Part shown: piece by piece, positions 42,212 through 50,887 of the stretch | Numbering within the stretch: position 1 is the first letter of the stretch | Layout: every line of letters begins with the position of its first letter | DNA from: Sediminicola arcticus | GTDB taxonomy: Bacteria > Bacteroidota > Bacteroidia > Flavobacteriales > Flavobacteriaceae | Assembly (NCBI RefSeq): GCF_040566695.1 | Contig: NZ_JBEXAE010000003.1 | Coordinates: 494,601-558,600, forward strand | Direction of reading: 5' to 3' | Length of the DNA stretch: 64,000 bases | The notes under the pieces: generated by a model | What the model was told of the DNA's origin: nothing | Seen by the model: only the letters and a program-made list of their open reading frames with translations | The model's database searches: none | Made by a program: the position numbers and the translations under genes

Positions 42212-43291
42212 ATGTTCGACAAAGAAAAACCATATAACGATTTACCATTGCTCCCTCCTATCGGAGATATTGAAACCACGACCATTTTGCGAAAAACCAT
42301 TACAGCTAGTAGGGCCTTGTCTAAGTTGAACGGAGCAATCACAAATTTACCGAACCCTCAGTTATTTTTAGACACCATTCATTTACAAGAAGCAAAAGCA
42401 AGTTCAGAAATTGAAAATATCATAACAACCAATGATGACCTATACCAAGCCATAGTAGCCGATAAAAAATTTGATAACCCGGCAGCCAAAGAAGTTATAA
42501 GCTATAAAGAAGCACTATGGCATGGATTGGAACACTTGGAAAAAAAGCCCTTTATAACCACAAATTTATGTATTGAGATCGTCCAGAGAATCAAACAAAA
42601 CACTTCTGGAATAAGAACAACACCAGGTACTACATTATCCACTAACAAAGGAGAAACAATTTACACACCCCCTTCCGGCGAATCCATTATAAGGGATAAA
42701 ATGTCCAACCTTGAAACATTTGTGAACGGACCAAGTCCTCTGGATCCGTTGATAAAAATGGCCTTAATGCACTATCAATTTGAAGCCATCCATCCCTTTG
42801 CAGATGGAAACGGTAGAACAGGTAGGATTCTATTGTTGTTATATCTCAAGTTGGAAAAACTATTGGATGTCCCTGCTATCTATCTAAGCGATTATATCAT
42901 CCATAATAAAGCGGCATATTATGCGAAATTGAGACTGGTTACAGAAAGAGAGGAATGGGAAGGATGGATATTGTTTATGTTGGACATGATAGAAACCACT
43001 GCAATAAAAGGCCTTCTTAGTCTTGGAAATATTATCGATCTCATGGATAACATGACCGAGGAAGTAAAAAACAAGTTGCCTAAAGCATATTCCAAGGAGC
43101 TGATAGAAATACTATTCCGATTACCCTATATAAAGAGACAACATTTAATTAACGGGAATCTAGGAACCCCAAAAACCGTAGGGAACTATTTAAGGGATCT
43201 TGAAAGGGAAGGATTCCTAAAATCTGTAAAAGTGGGTAAGGAAAAATTATATCTCAATTATCAGCTGATGGAGATATTGGAAAAACAGTAA
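42212..43291 (+). CDS. Fic family protein (class II, self-inhibited)
   Basis: 359 residues. N-terminal Fic_N domain (DLPLLPPIGDIETTTILRKT) with the inhibitory helix motif SSEIEN at about 64-69, the class II (S/T)xxxE(G/N) pattern whose Glu blocks ATP. Catalytic motif HPFADGNGRTGR at 194-205 is intact, so AMP transfer (or a related nucleotide transfer) to a protein target is expected when relieved. The C-terminal 80 residues hold a winged-helix segment (KTVGNYLRDLEREGFLKSV). The gene lies just inside the right island end. The wHTH and upstream iterons suggest autoregulation. Confidence 0.92.
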   Translation: MFDKEKPYNDLPLLPPIGDIETTTILRKTITASRALSKLNGAITNLPNPQLFLDTIHLQEAKASSEIENIITTNDDLYQAIVADKKFDNPAAKEVISYKEALWHGLEHLEKKPFITTNLCIEIVQRIKQNTSGIRTTPGTTLSTNKGETIYTPPSGESIIRDKMSNLETFVNGPSPLDPLIKMALMHYQFEAIHPFADGNGRTGRILLLLYLKLEKLLDVPAIYLSDYIIHNKAAYYAKLRLVTEREEWEGWILFMLDMIETTAIKGLLSLGNIIDLMDNMTEEVKNKLPKAYSKELIEILFRLPYIKRQHLINGNLGTPKTVGNYLRDLEREGFLKSVKVGKEKLYLNYQLMEILEKQ

Positions 43292-43299
43292 AGAGATCC

Positions 43300-43323
43300 A
43301 TTCGGTGCGTAATTCGGTGCGTA
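43300..43323. repeat. Tandem 12-mer ATTCGGTGCGTA
   Basis: Two exact head-to-tail copies 61 bases before the right 126-bp repeat. Related 12-mers occur at 22749, 22775 (inverted), 22958, 41250 and 43518, all close to island borders: possible integrase arm sites. Confidence 0.7.
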
Positions 43324-43383
43324 TTTCACTAATAAAAATCACAATATATTAATTATCAGTTACTTAAATTGAAAATTATGGAG

Positions 43384-43509
43384 CCTCTTTCTCCGCTTAA
43401 ATTTGATGCTATTTGGTGTCAATTGTTATCAAAAGCCTGTGAATTATATTTTCACAGGCTTTTTTCATTTTCTCCGATACCAAATAAATGCATATAATAT
43501 CAAATAAAA
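43384..43509. repeat. Right copy of the 126-bp direct repeat (attR-like)
   Basis: Same sequence as 22615-22740, including the last 12 bases of tRNA-Ser and its terminator but no tRNA body, so the intact tRNA is on the left only. Confidence 0.9.
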
Positions 43510-43510
43510 A

Positions 43511-43597
43511 GGACTGAATTCGGTGAGTAGTTTCAAATGGAAACACCAATGCAGCACATTTTAATATAAAAAACATGAAAGGTTGGAGAGTGTCTTG
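43511..43597. repeat. Dispersed 87-bp repeat, copy 2
   Basis: Starts directly after the 126-bp repeat and ends GGAGAGTGTCTT where the IS110 fragment begins; closest to 22951-23037. Confidence 0.75.
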
Positions 43598-44036
43598 ATC
43601 ATCAATGGAAGAATTGGTAAGGGCAAATGAACAAGACCTGTATTCACGGTTGAATACCATACCTGGAATAGGAAAGAAAACAGCTATGATTTTAATTGTA
43701 TATAACAACGGTTTTCGCGATTTTGAGAGTGCAGCTCAGGTATGCTCATTTTTTGGATTGGCACCTAACGAAAGAAGCTCGGGCAGCAGCACACGGGGTA
43801 AATCCCGAATTAGCAAAATAGGTGATCCCTTGCTTCGAAATCATCTATTTCTATGCAGTTTTACAACCTGTATTCATAATCCTCAATGCAAGGCACTATT
43901 CGATAGAATAGTTATAAAAGGGAAAAGCAAAAAACTAGCTTTGATCGCGGTTTGTAATAAACTTATAAAACAAGCTTATGGAATATCCAAATCAGGATTA
44001 AATTATGATAGAAATTATGTCGGTAGAATAAGCTGA
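43597..44036 (+). pseudogene. IS110-family transposase, C-terminal fragment
   Basis: About 143 codons of the Transposase_20 (helix-hairpin-helix and serine) domain: LNTIPGIGKKTAMILIVYNNGF, SFFGLAPNERSSGSST, DPLLRNHLFLCSFT with the catalytic-domain Ser region. The N-terminal DEDD domain is missing; a stop lies just before the first ATG. Not an intact element. Confidence 0.85.
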
Positions 44037-44064
44037 ATTTATTTGATTTTTAGCTCAGTTCTTT

Positions 44065-44318
44065 GTTAGCATTAGTTTTTATATTCTATTATTTTTTCTT
44101 CATATTTAATTACGCGTCTTCTTATTAAACCTGTAACAGAGTCAATTTTAATTTTATTCTATAGTTTACGTAAGTAGTATCTCTTGTTCCAAAAATTAAT
44201 TTTTCCTTTTTGCAAAGTATTTTGTCAATTCCACCAACCTTTTTATATATTTTTTATTTCTTCTTTTCGGTTTTAGTCCTAAAGTTTCTGAATTCTCAAC
44301 GCAATATTTTTCAGATTT
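44065..44318 (-). pseudogene. Possible decayed cassette gene and half-site
   Basis: On the minus strand, broken frames read EKYCVENSETLGLKPKRRN and later DSVTGLIRRRVIKYEEK with frameshifts between, ending at AAC-TAATGCT-AAC, the box type of the array (GTT-AGCATTA-GTT on the plus strand at 44065). The hairpin body is missing on the left, where the IS110 fragment begins. Weak on its own since the box is short. Confidence 0.35.
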
Positions 44319-45176
44319 CTACTTTACGATCCATAAAGGCACTTCCATATCCTGATTAAAAAGCTCCTCGGTAACGCTTCCCACAAGTAAGGATGAGAAG
44401 GTATTTCTACCTTTGTCTGCAACAATAATGAGGTCTACCTTGGAAGTTTGGGCTTTGGTACGCAGTCTATCTGCAACCCCGCTATCTCTTCCCGGAATAA
44501 TTTCAGTGGCTAATTCGCCTTTGTATCCAAGCTTTTTTATGAATTTCTCATATTTTTCCTTTAAATGAGCTTCTATCTTCAGATCGAGATGTTCTTTTGG
44601 AATGTAAGGAGAGAATTGAACCGGTACATTGTATACATGCACCGCTTTTACTTTAGCCGCTGTGGTTCTCTGTAAATTTTCAGCAACTTCAAAAACCTTT
44701 TTGGAGGCACTAGAGAAATCTGTTCCCGCCCAAATATTGGTAATAATCGGTTTCGCATTTTTAGGGATAGATAAAATATTGCATTTAAGCATACGTAGTA
44801 ATTTTCCGCTAACGACTCCGGTACCATTTGACTTGTTTTTATTTCCGATTAAAGCGAGCTGAATCTCATATTTGTTGACAATATAATTGATGAGGGATTC
44901 AGTATAAGGATCTTCTGAAATAAGCACTTCCCATTCTGCTGAAGATGTGAATTTTTCTTCTACCTTTTCATTTAACTCATCCCCAATTATATCGTCAAGG
45001 TTAAGATCCCTTAACTGTTCTTCAAATAATTCTGAGATCTCATATTTTTTGATATTATGGACAAAGTACACTTTTTTAACCTTTAGGGTTTCTGCAATAA
45101 ATGATGCATACTCAATTAAGGTGCTATCAATATCTGAAAGGTCTAAGGCGACTAGGATGTTTTTTATTTCAGTCAT
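44319..45176 (-). CDS. Universal stress protein, two USP domains
   Basis: 285 residues with two tandem UspA-like domains: residues about 1-145 (KNILVALDLSDIDSTLIEYAS) and 150-285 (NIWAGTDFSSASKKVFEVAENL ... VADKGRNTFSSLLVGSVTEELF). The second domain has a GS-type nucleotide-binding segment. Cytoplasmic. Follows the BCCT transporter after 8 bases, so it may modulate osmolyte uptake, as USP proteins do for some transporters. Confidence 0.9.
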   Translation of the reverse strand: MTEIKNILVALDLSDIDSTLIEYASFIAETLKVKKVYFVHNIKKYEISELFEEQLRDLNLDDIIGDELNEKVEEKFTSSAEWEVLISEDPYTESLINYIVNKYEIQLALIGNKNKSNGTGVVSGKLLRMLKCNILSIPKNAKPIITNIWAGTDFSSASKKVFEVAENLQRTTAAKVKAVHVYNVPVQFSPYIPKEHLDLKIEAHLKEKYEKFIKKLGYKGELATEIIPGRDSGVADRLRTKAQTSKVDLIIVADKGRNTFSSLLVGSVTEELFNQDMEVPLWIVK

Positions 45177-45184
45177 TATTAGAA

Positions 45185-46810
45185 TTATTTAATGTTGTTT
45201 TGCTGATCAATATTTCGTTTTTTAACGATGGCAGAAACAATTTCCTCGTAATTTTCAAGTTCTTTTTGGGATTTCCGGTTCTTTAGTTTCTTCAGGTCTT
45301 CACTTAAACCTTTGTAAAGTGAAAAGCACATAATTATTAAAATCACGGCAAAGGGCAACCCTGTTACTATAGTGGCTGTTTGAAGTGCCTGTAATCCGCC
45401 GCCTATTAAAAGAACAGCAGCAACACTACCTTCAACAATGGCCCAAAAGATTCTTTGGCCTACAGGCGCATCTATTTTACCTCCAGAGGTTAAATTATCT
45501 ACCACCAAAGATCCGGAATCTGAAGAGGTAACAAAGAATCCTGCAATTAAAATTATGGCAATAATGTTAAGAATAAATGCTAAAGGATAATCTTCCAAAA
45601 ACACAAACAGGGCAGTGGCAACATTATCATTCACGGCATTTACAATAGTATCGTCTCCAAGAAGTGCCAGATGTACCGCTGTGCTTCCAAAAGCTGAGAT
45701 CCAGAAAAAAGTTACAATGGAAGGTACTAATAAAACTCCCAAAATAAACTCACGCAATGTGCGCCCTTTGGAAATACGGGCAATAAACATTCCTACAAAA
45801 GGTGACCAAGCAATCCACCATCCCCAGTAAAAAACTGTCCAGGCATTTTGCCAATTGGAACCGGTGTAACTTTCTGTCCAGGTTGAAACTTGAAGAAAAC
45901 CGGATAAATAATTCCCTGTATTTTGCACGAAGGATTTAAAAATAAAGATCGTTGGTCCTAATATCAACACTATAAGAAGAAAAAACACCGCTATTCTCAT
46001 ATTCCATTCACTCAAAACCCTTACTCCTTTATCTACTCCCAAAACAACTGAAACGGTAGCAATTGCGGTTATTCCGGCAATTAAAAAAATTTGAGTTTGT
46101 ACACCGCTATCTATTCCAAAGAGGTGATTTAATCCTGCTGCAATTTGTTGAACGCCCATTCCTAAAGAAGTGGCAAGACCAAATAAAGTGGCAAGGACAG
46201 CGAAGATATCTATGGCATCTCCAATTTTTCCGTATATTTTATCTCCTAAAAAAGGATAAAAGATCGATCTGATGGTAAGTGGAAGTCCGCGGGAATAAGT
46301 GAAATACGCCAGGGATAATCCTACCAATGCATAAACTGCCCAAGCGTGAAAACCCCAGTGTAAGAAGGTAAATTTCATAGCTTCCTTGGCTGCTTCGGCA
46401 GTTCCGCCTTCTGCCATTGGGGGACTCAGAAAATGATAAATTGGTTCTGAAATACTCCAAAACAACAATCCAATTCCCATTCCCGCACTAAATAGCATCG
46501 CGAACCAGGACATGGTTTTAAATTCGGGTTTCGCATTTTGTCCTCCAATCCTTAACTGCCCAAATTGACTAAAGGCCAGATAAATCATAAATATTAGAAA
46601 AACATTTACGCTTAATACAAAAAACCAACCCGCCTTGTTTGCGACAAAATCCTGGGTTGCAGTAAAATATTGTTCTGCCCTGTCTTTAAACATCAGGGTT
46701 AGTGTTATTATTATGATGATGATGATCGCTGAGGTGAAAAACACGGGACCATTCACTTCTAATCCAAAAATGGATTTTCTCTCATCACTTCTTATAATCT
46801 TCTTAGCCAT
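45185..46810 (-). CDS. BCCT family betaine/carnitine/choline transporter
   Basis: 541 residues, about 12 membrane helices. Family segments: MLFSAGMGIGLLFWSISEPIYHF, LHWGFHAWAVYALVGLSLAYF and the signature WTVFYWGWWIAWSPFVGMFIARISKGRT with the Trp box for trimethylammonium substrates. Sodium- or proton-driven uptake of glycine betaine or similar osmolytes is expected. In one run with the porin upstream and the USP downstream. Confidence 0.92.
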   Translation of the reverse strand: MAKKIIRSDERKSIFGLEVNGPVFFTSAIIIIIIITLTLMFKDRAEQYFTATQDFVANKAGWFFVLSVNVFLIFMIYLAFSQFGQLRIGGQNAKPEFKTMSWFAMLFSAGMGIGLLFWSISEPIYHFLSPPMAEGGTAEAAKEAMKFTFLHWGFHAWAVYALVGLSLAYFTYSRGLPLTIRSIFYPFLGDKIYGKIGDAIDIFAVLATLFGLATSLGMGVQQIAAGLNHLFGIDSGVQTQIFLIAGITAIATVSVVLGVDKGVRVLSEWNMRIAVFFLLIVLILGPTIFIFKSFVQNTGNYLSGFLQVSTWTESYTGSNWQNAWTVFYWGWWIAWSPFVGMFIARISKGRTLREFILGVLLVPSIVTFFWISAFGSTAVHLALLGDDTIVNAVNDNVATALFVFLEDYPLAFILNIIAIILIAGFFVTSSDSGSLVVDNLTSGGKIDAPVGQRIFWAIVEGSVAAVLLIGGGLQALQTATIVTGLPFAVILIIMCFSLYKGLSEDLKKLKNRKSQKELENYEEIVSAIVKKRNIDQQNNIK

Positions 46811-46876
46811 AAAGCTTGTTGTTTATTGATGTAATTTAATTTCTCTGAGAGTGTGAAACCCTCCTATATATAAACC

Positions 46877-48028
46877 CTAAAAATAGTAGCCGATATTAAT
46901 GTTAAACCTTGCTTCCCATTTGGCATCCGGATTCCCTTTGGCGAAATCGTCTACGAAATTTCCGCCTAACCAAGAATGATTGTATCCCGCGGCATAATCT
47001 ATATACGTATATACACTTCCGGCAGAGACTAAAACTCCGGTTACATTCATATAAGAATCGGTAAATCCTGAAGCTTTTTTCTGCATAAAAGCAAAATCAT
47101 TATAAAACTGCAAATTTGTAACAGGTCCCCATTCTACGGGAACATTTCTGGAGATCGCCAAAGAATACATATTAAAATCGGCAGCAACTTCATAAGGAGC
47201 TCCATAGGCAGCCATCGTAACTACATCTGTAGGTTCTCCTTCAGCATTCTCCGGGTTATGGAAAGCAGTAATAAATTGTGCTTTTCCATTCCATTTCCCT
47301 TTGGTTATTTCGTAATGAGCGGCAAAAGCACTGTGATCACCCATTTCTTCGGTGTCAAGATTATATAGGCCGCCATATTCCAAAGAAACACCCAGTCTAC
47401 TTGCAGATTCTTTTCCAAATTTGTAGATAAATTTTCCGTTGAATTGATTTACTTCTTTATTTCTGCCTACGACGTCATAAGAATATCGGTTTGGAGAAGT
47501 TTCAGTATTGTTCCCAAATTTCAATTCTTCCGCATTTTTGAAGATCGCCAGTTGATATTCAAATTTTTCTCCTGTATGCAAGTATTTCACACCCATATCA
47601 TGGTCATCTTCAAGTCCTACATAATAAGTCAGGTTGAAAAACCAGTTGTGAGAGTTGTATTGTTGAATTCCAAAAGGAACCTGAGTTAAACCAATATGAA
47701 TTTGATTCAGTTCATTGAAATTGTAACCTACCCAACCTTGCTTTAGGAATCCACCTCCAAAACCTTCCGAATACAATCTGTATTCGGCATTAAGAAATAT
47801 TCCTTTATAAGCAGCTTCGGCATTTATTCTGAACATATCATATCCAAAATCTCCACCGCGTTTTTTCTGACCATCTTTCCAGGAGGATATATTATAGTTG
47901 AAACGCAATGCACCGCCAATTTTGAGTTCCGGTTTTTCCTGAGCCATTATGGGAAATGCCATGTGCAAAGCTAAGATCGCAAGGCAAAAGGTTTTCGAGA
48001 ATTGTAAATGTGTAGTTTTTTCAAGCAT
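46877..48028 (-). CDS. Outer-membrane beta-barrel porin
   Basis: 383 residues: signal peptide (residues about 1-30, ending AFPIMAQ), then alternating beta-strand pattern with aromatic girdles and a terminal Phe (FNINIGYYF), typical of outer-membrane barrels. Resembles phosphate-selective OprP-like barrels (LKIGGALRFNYNISSW; YVGLEDDHDMGVKYLH). Its place before the betaine transporter suggests it lets the osmolyte through the outer membrane; inference. Confidence 0.8.
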   Translation of the reverse strand: MLEKTTHLQFSKTFCLAILALHMAFPIMAQEKPELKIGGALRFNYNISSWKDGQKKRGGDFGYDMFRINAEAAYKGIFLNAEYRLYSEGFGGGFLKQGWVGYNFNELNQIHIGLTQVPFGIQQYNSHNWFFNLTYYVGLEDDHDMGVKYLHTGEKFEYQLAIFKNAEELKFGNNTETSPNRYSYDVVGRNKEVNQFNGKFIYKFGKESASRLGVSLEYGGLYNLDTEEMGDHSAFAAHYEITKGKWNGKAQFITAFHNPENAEGEPTDVVTMAAYGAPYEVAADFNMYSLAISRNVPVEWGPVTNLQFYNDFAFMQKKASGFTDSYMNVTGVLVSAGSVYTYIDYAAGYNHSWLGGNFVDDFAKGNPDAKWEARFNINIGYYF

Positions 48029-48152
48029 AGCTAGTGATTGAAGTAAAATGTTTCAGGAAATTAATAAATAATTGTTATTACATAAGTCCTATAACGACTG
48101 GATTATGAGTTGCATTGTGATTTAATGCGGTTTCAGTTCGCTAACCAAACAA

Positions 48153-48196
48153 GCCAAATCTATAACCAATTCAAATAGTCAAATCGTAGATTTGGC
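48153..48196. other. 10-bp-stem hairpin upstream of the porin operon
   Basis: GCCAAATCTA at 48153 pairs with TAGATTTGGC at 48187 over a 24-base loop, 125 bases upstream of the porin ATG. Could be an operator or a leader structure. Confidence 0.4.
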
Positions 48197-48294
48197 GGAG
48201 ATGATTAGTACTACAATTAACATATGAAACAGTTATAACTTATAGCCTTCCTAAGTTTGAATTCTATTAATTTACAATTGTTAAATAAAAGAAC

Positions 48295-48367
48295 AAAAGA
48301 GCAGATTAAGGTTATAATAGCCGTAGGAACTTCCGATTCCGTCAACAATGAAAATCCCTGCTCTTTT
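48295..48367 (+). other. Structured leader of the IS110 fragment (possible bridge-RNA remnant)
   Basis: AAAAGAGCAG at 48295 pairs with CTGCTCTTTT at 48358. It lies about 85 bases upstream of the IS110 N-terminal fragment, where elements of this family encode their bridge (seek) RNA. No guide loops can be assigned by eye. Confidence 0.35.
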
Positions 48368-48450
48368 TCTAATCAAATACGATTAGGTCTTTAGAACCTG
48401 TTTCTAGGATGATGTATTGCATTAATCTTGTTCTTTAAAAAATTCTTACT

Positions 48451-48714
48451 ATGAATAAAAGTACAATTTTTATTGATATAGATATCTCTAAAGACACTTT
48501 CGATATCTATGATGCTATGGATGGTCATTTTCAGTTCAAGAATGACATGAAGGGTTTCACTTTATTTAAGAAGAGATTATCATCTGTTCATTGGTGTGTT
48601 ATGGAAGCCACAGGGAGTTATCATCAATGTTTGGCTATATACCTTTATGAGCAAGGAATACAGGTTAAGGTTATGAATCCGAAATATCTATACCGGAAAA
48701 ACACAAAATCATAA
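48451..48714 (+). pseudogene. IS110-family transposase, N-terminal fragment
   Basis: The DEDD domain start is clear: STIFIDIDISKDTFDIYDAM with the first catalytic Asp, and WCVMEATGSYHQCLAIYLY with the Glu. The frame stops after 87 codons at a junction with an integrase fragment (about 48689). The remaining transposase is missing. Confidence 0.85.
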
Positions 48715-48840
48715 AATGGTTTTAAAGGAGTTCCAAAATCACAATGACAAAATTGAAAATTTAGTGGGCAAAGATTTTGCTCCTGGAACTGCAGAGCGCT
48801 ACAACTGCTACTATTTGGTGGTTTATTATCAAAAATTGAC
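48689..48840 (+). pseudogene. Tyrosine integrase fragment (SAM-like domain)
   Basis: In the frame starting TAT at 48689: YTGKTQNHKMVLKEFQNHND then KIENLVGKDFAPGTAERYNC. The pattern EFxxHNDKI...LVGKDFAPGTxERY is typical of the SAM-like N-terminal core-binding domain of Bacteroidota phage/transposon integrases. About 45 codons survive before a stop; the catalytic domain is gone. Confidence 0.75.
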
Positions 48841-48906
48841 GTAGATAAATTACAATTAAATCCTAAAATTATTAATAGCTATAAGGACAAATCAAGAATG
48901 CTGAAT
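48818..48906. repeat. Dispersed repeat shared with 23045-23134
   Basis: Copy fused to the integrase fragment; see 23045. The two differ at few positions. Confidence 0.75.
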
Positions 48907-48971
48907 TGTCGTTTCTATATTGATATTTAAGAACTTCAACTTCGTCTCTTTCTCGGGTATTATATTCTGTT

Positions 48972-50186
48972 CTATTCGTTCATATGAGCTAATTTTCTGA
49001 ATAATTCGATATGAACGAATGTTGAACTATATGGATTAGTACCATCATAATAATTTTCGTTTGCTGAATTTTTTACGATAATGGTATTTGTTGTTGGGTT
49101 GACATAGATATATTGATTAAAAATACCAATGGCCATAAATTCTCCTTCTGTCCCCTCTGGTATCCACCACTGATATCCATAACCAAAACCTTTGTCGGCA
49201 GAGTTTTCGCTCTGAGGCATTAAATGCTCCTCTGTAATAATGATAGATTTGTCAATCCAGTTTGCAGGTACAATTTGATTACCCTCCCAATTTCCTTTAT
49301 TCAGATATAGTCTACCTAATTTAGCAAAATCTCTTAGAGCAGCATTTAGCCCTCCATTAGCTTGTTCCATTCCGTATTCATCGGCTAGCCAATACGCACC
49401 ATATTCATTGCCAATAGTTTTCCAGATTTTTTCTTCCAAATAGTCTGTTAAGCTTTTACCTGTAGCTTTAACGATAATCATACCTAATACATGTGTATCT
49501 ATACTTACATATTTATTGTAAGTACCTGGTGGTCTTTCATTTTCTAAAGTAGCGGCAAATTCGTCTTGAGACCCTCCAAACACAAAACCTTCCCAGTACC
49601 TATTAATATCTGAATTTGGGTCACTGTAATCCTCATTAAATTTAACACCTGAAGACATTTGTAAGATATCTTTAATTTTAACATTATCATATCCAGAGCC
49701 TTTAAATTCCGGTAAATATTCATCCACAGTTTGATCTATGTTTTTGATATAGCCTTCTTCAATTGCAATACCGAATAAAGCAGAAACATAGGATTTTGCC
49801 ATTGACCAAGAAATATGTTTTGTATCTTCTTGCTGTCCTCTCCAGTAACTCTCATATTGAATGGTGTCATTTTGAATAAAAAGTAATCCTTGTGTGTAAG
49901 AAGAGTCAATATACTTTTTGGTATCAAATTCAGATTCCTTATAAACAAAATTTGATGGAAGTGTAATGTTCTTTATGCGAGGAAATACAAAGGGTTTACC
50001 AGCCTTATCAACCTTCTTAGTAGGAATATGCTCATCCATATTAATAAATGTATGTTCCAAATTATCTAAAGCCATTGCTTTCTTAAATAATATGGCCTTT
50101 CTAATCGTAGGAATGTAGATTATTGCTACGACTATTAAAATCAGCAATAAAATGATGGAGGGAATCTTGAGTTTTTTAAAATTCAT
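48972..50186 (-). CDS. Serine hydrolase, class C beta-lactamase fold
   Basis: 404 residues with an N-terminal membrane anchor (IPSIILLLILIVVAIIYIPTI). SxxK in WSMAKSYVSALFG, YxN-like segment YNKYVSIDTHVLG and a long C-terminal region YGYQWWIPEGTEGEF typical of 6-aminohexanoate-hydrolase/esterase members of the family. Probably periplasmic. A half-site of the array type lies 35 bases upstream of its ATG, so it may once have been a cassette gene. Confidence 0.85.
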   Translation of the reverse strand: MNFKKLKIPSIILLLILIVVAIIYIPTIRKAILFKKAMALDNLEHTFINMDEHIPTKKVDKAGKPFVFPRIKNITLPSNFVYKESEFDTKKYIDSSYTQGLLFIQNDTIQYESYWRGQQEDTKHISWSMAKSYVSALFGIAIEEGYIKNIDQTVDEYLPEFKGSGYDNVKIKDILQMSSGVKFNEDYSDPNSDINRYWEGFVFGGSQDEFAATLENERPPGTYNKYVSIDTHVLGMIIVKATGKSLTDYLEEKIWKTIGNEYGAYWLADEYGMEQANGGLNAALRDFAKLGRLYLNKGNWEGNQIVPANWIDKSIIITEEHLMPQSENSADKGFGYGYQWWIPEGTEGEFMAIGIFNQYIYVNPTTNTIIVKNSANENYYDGTNPYSSTFVHIELFRKLAHMNE

Positions 50187-50220
50187 ACTTTTAAGTTTTA
50201 TTCTTTTGCTAAATTCAATT

Positions 50221-50245
50221 TAACACTAACGTTCGGCTAAAGTGA
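50221..50245 (-). repeat. Half-site of the array type
   Basis: Plus strand AACACTAACGTTCGGCTAAA matches the left ends of S-sites (AAC, then GTTNGGCTA). No matching right half (TTATAGCC...GTT) was found. Confidence 0.5.
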
Positions 50246-50887
50246 ACTAGTTAATTTTATTCCACTATTATTGGAAATAAACGCAACTAATGAATGTTAT
50301 TTATTCAAATAACCAGCGGATATTTTTTAGCGATTTGGTTTTTTACTTTATAACTATTATTAGTTATATTTTTAAACATTTATTTCGAAGTTATAGATTA
50401 TAATCTTATTACAGTTAAGGGAAACAAGAATTATGATAAGGTTTATATTTCGGAGCATTAATTTACCCATATCACAGCGAAATCTTCCGAGACTAAAGGA
50501 GGTTAAATCCATCTTGGTGCCGGGTGGTGGTTAGCCCTTCGCTTTCACCTTCACAAAGCAAAAAATAGCCTAACTAATTAAAATACAGTGGTTTTTAAAT
50601 GCTTTATTGTGGTTGGTCGTTATGGTAAGAGGAGGATAAAACATTCACCAACCAAAACCCCATTAACTTAATTTATAACAAAAAAAAATGCACAAAAAGC
50701 TGATGGGTCATATTGCAAAATAATCTTGCTATTGGTGTCTTAGAATAAAAAATACAAAGGATTTAGAGAGGATCTGGAAACAAGCCTTTGATTACAAGAC
50801 AAACCAAAATGGGTGTGTCCATATTATTACTTCGAATTTTGAGAAATTACGGTTTTAAATTAATGATGCTGCAGAATTTTTAGAGGT

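Noticed and set aside
43597..48714. One IS110 copy split by insertion of the betaine module
   Set aside because: The C-terminal fragment lies left of the N-terminal fragment on the same strand, the wrong order for a simple split; two separate remnants are more likely.
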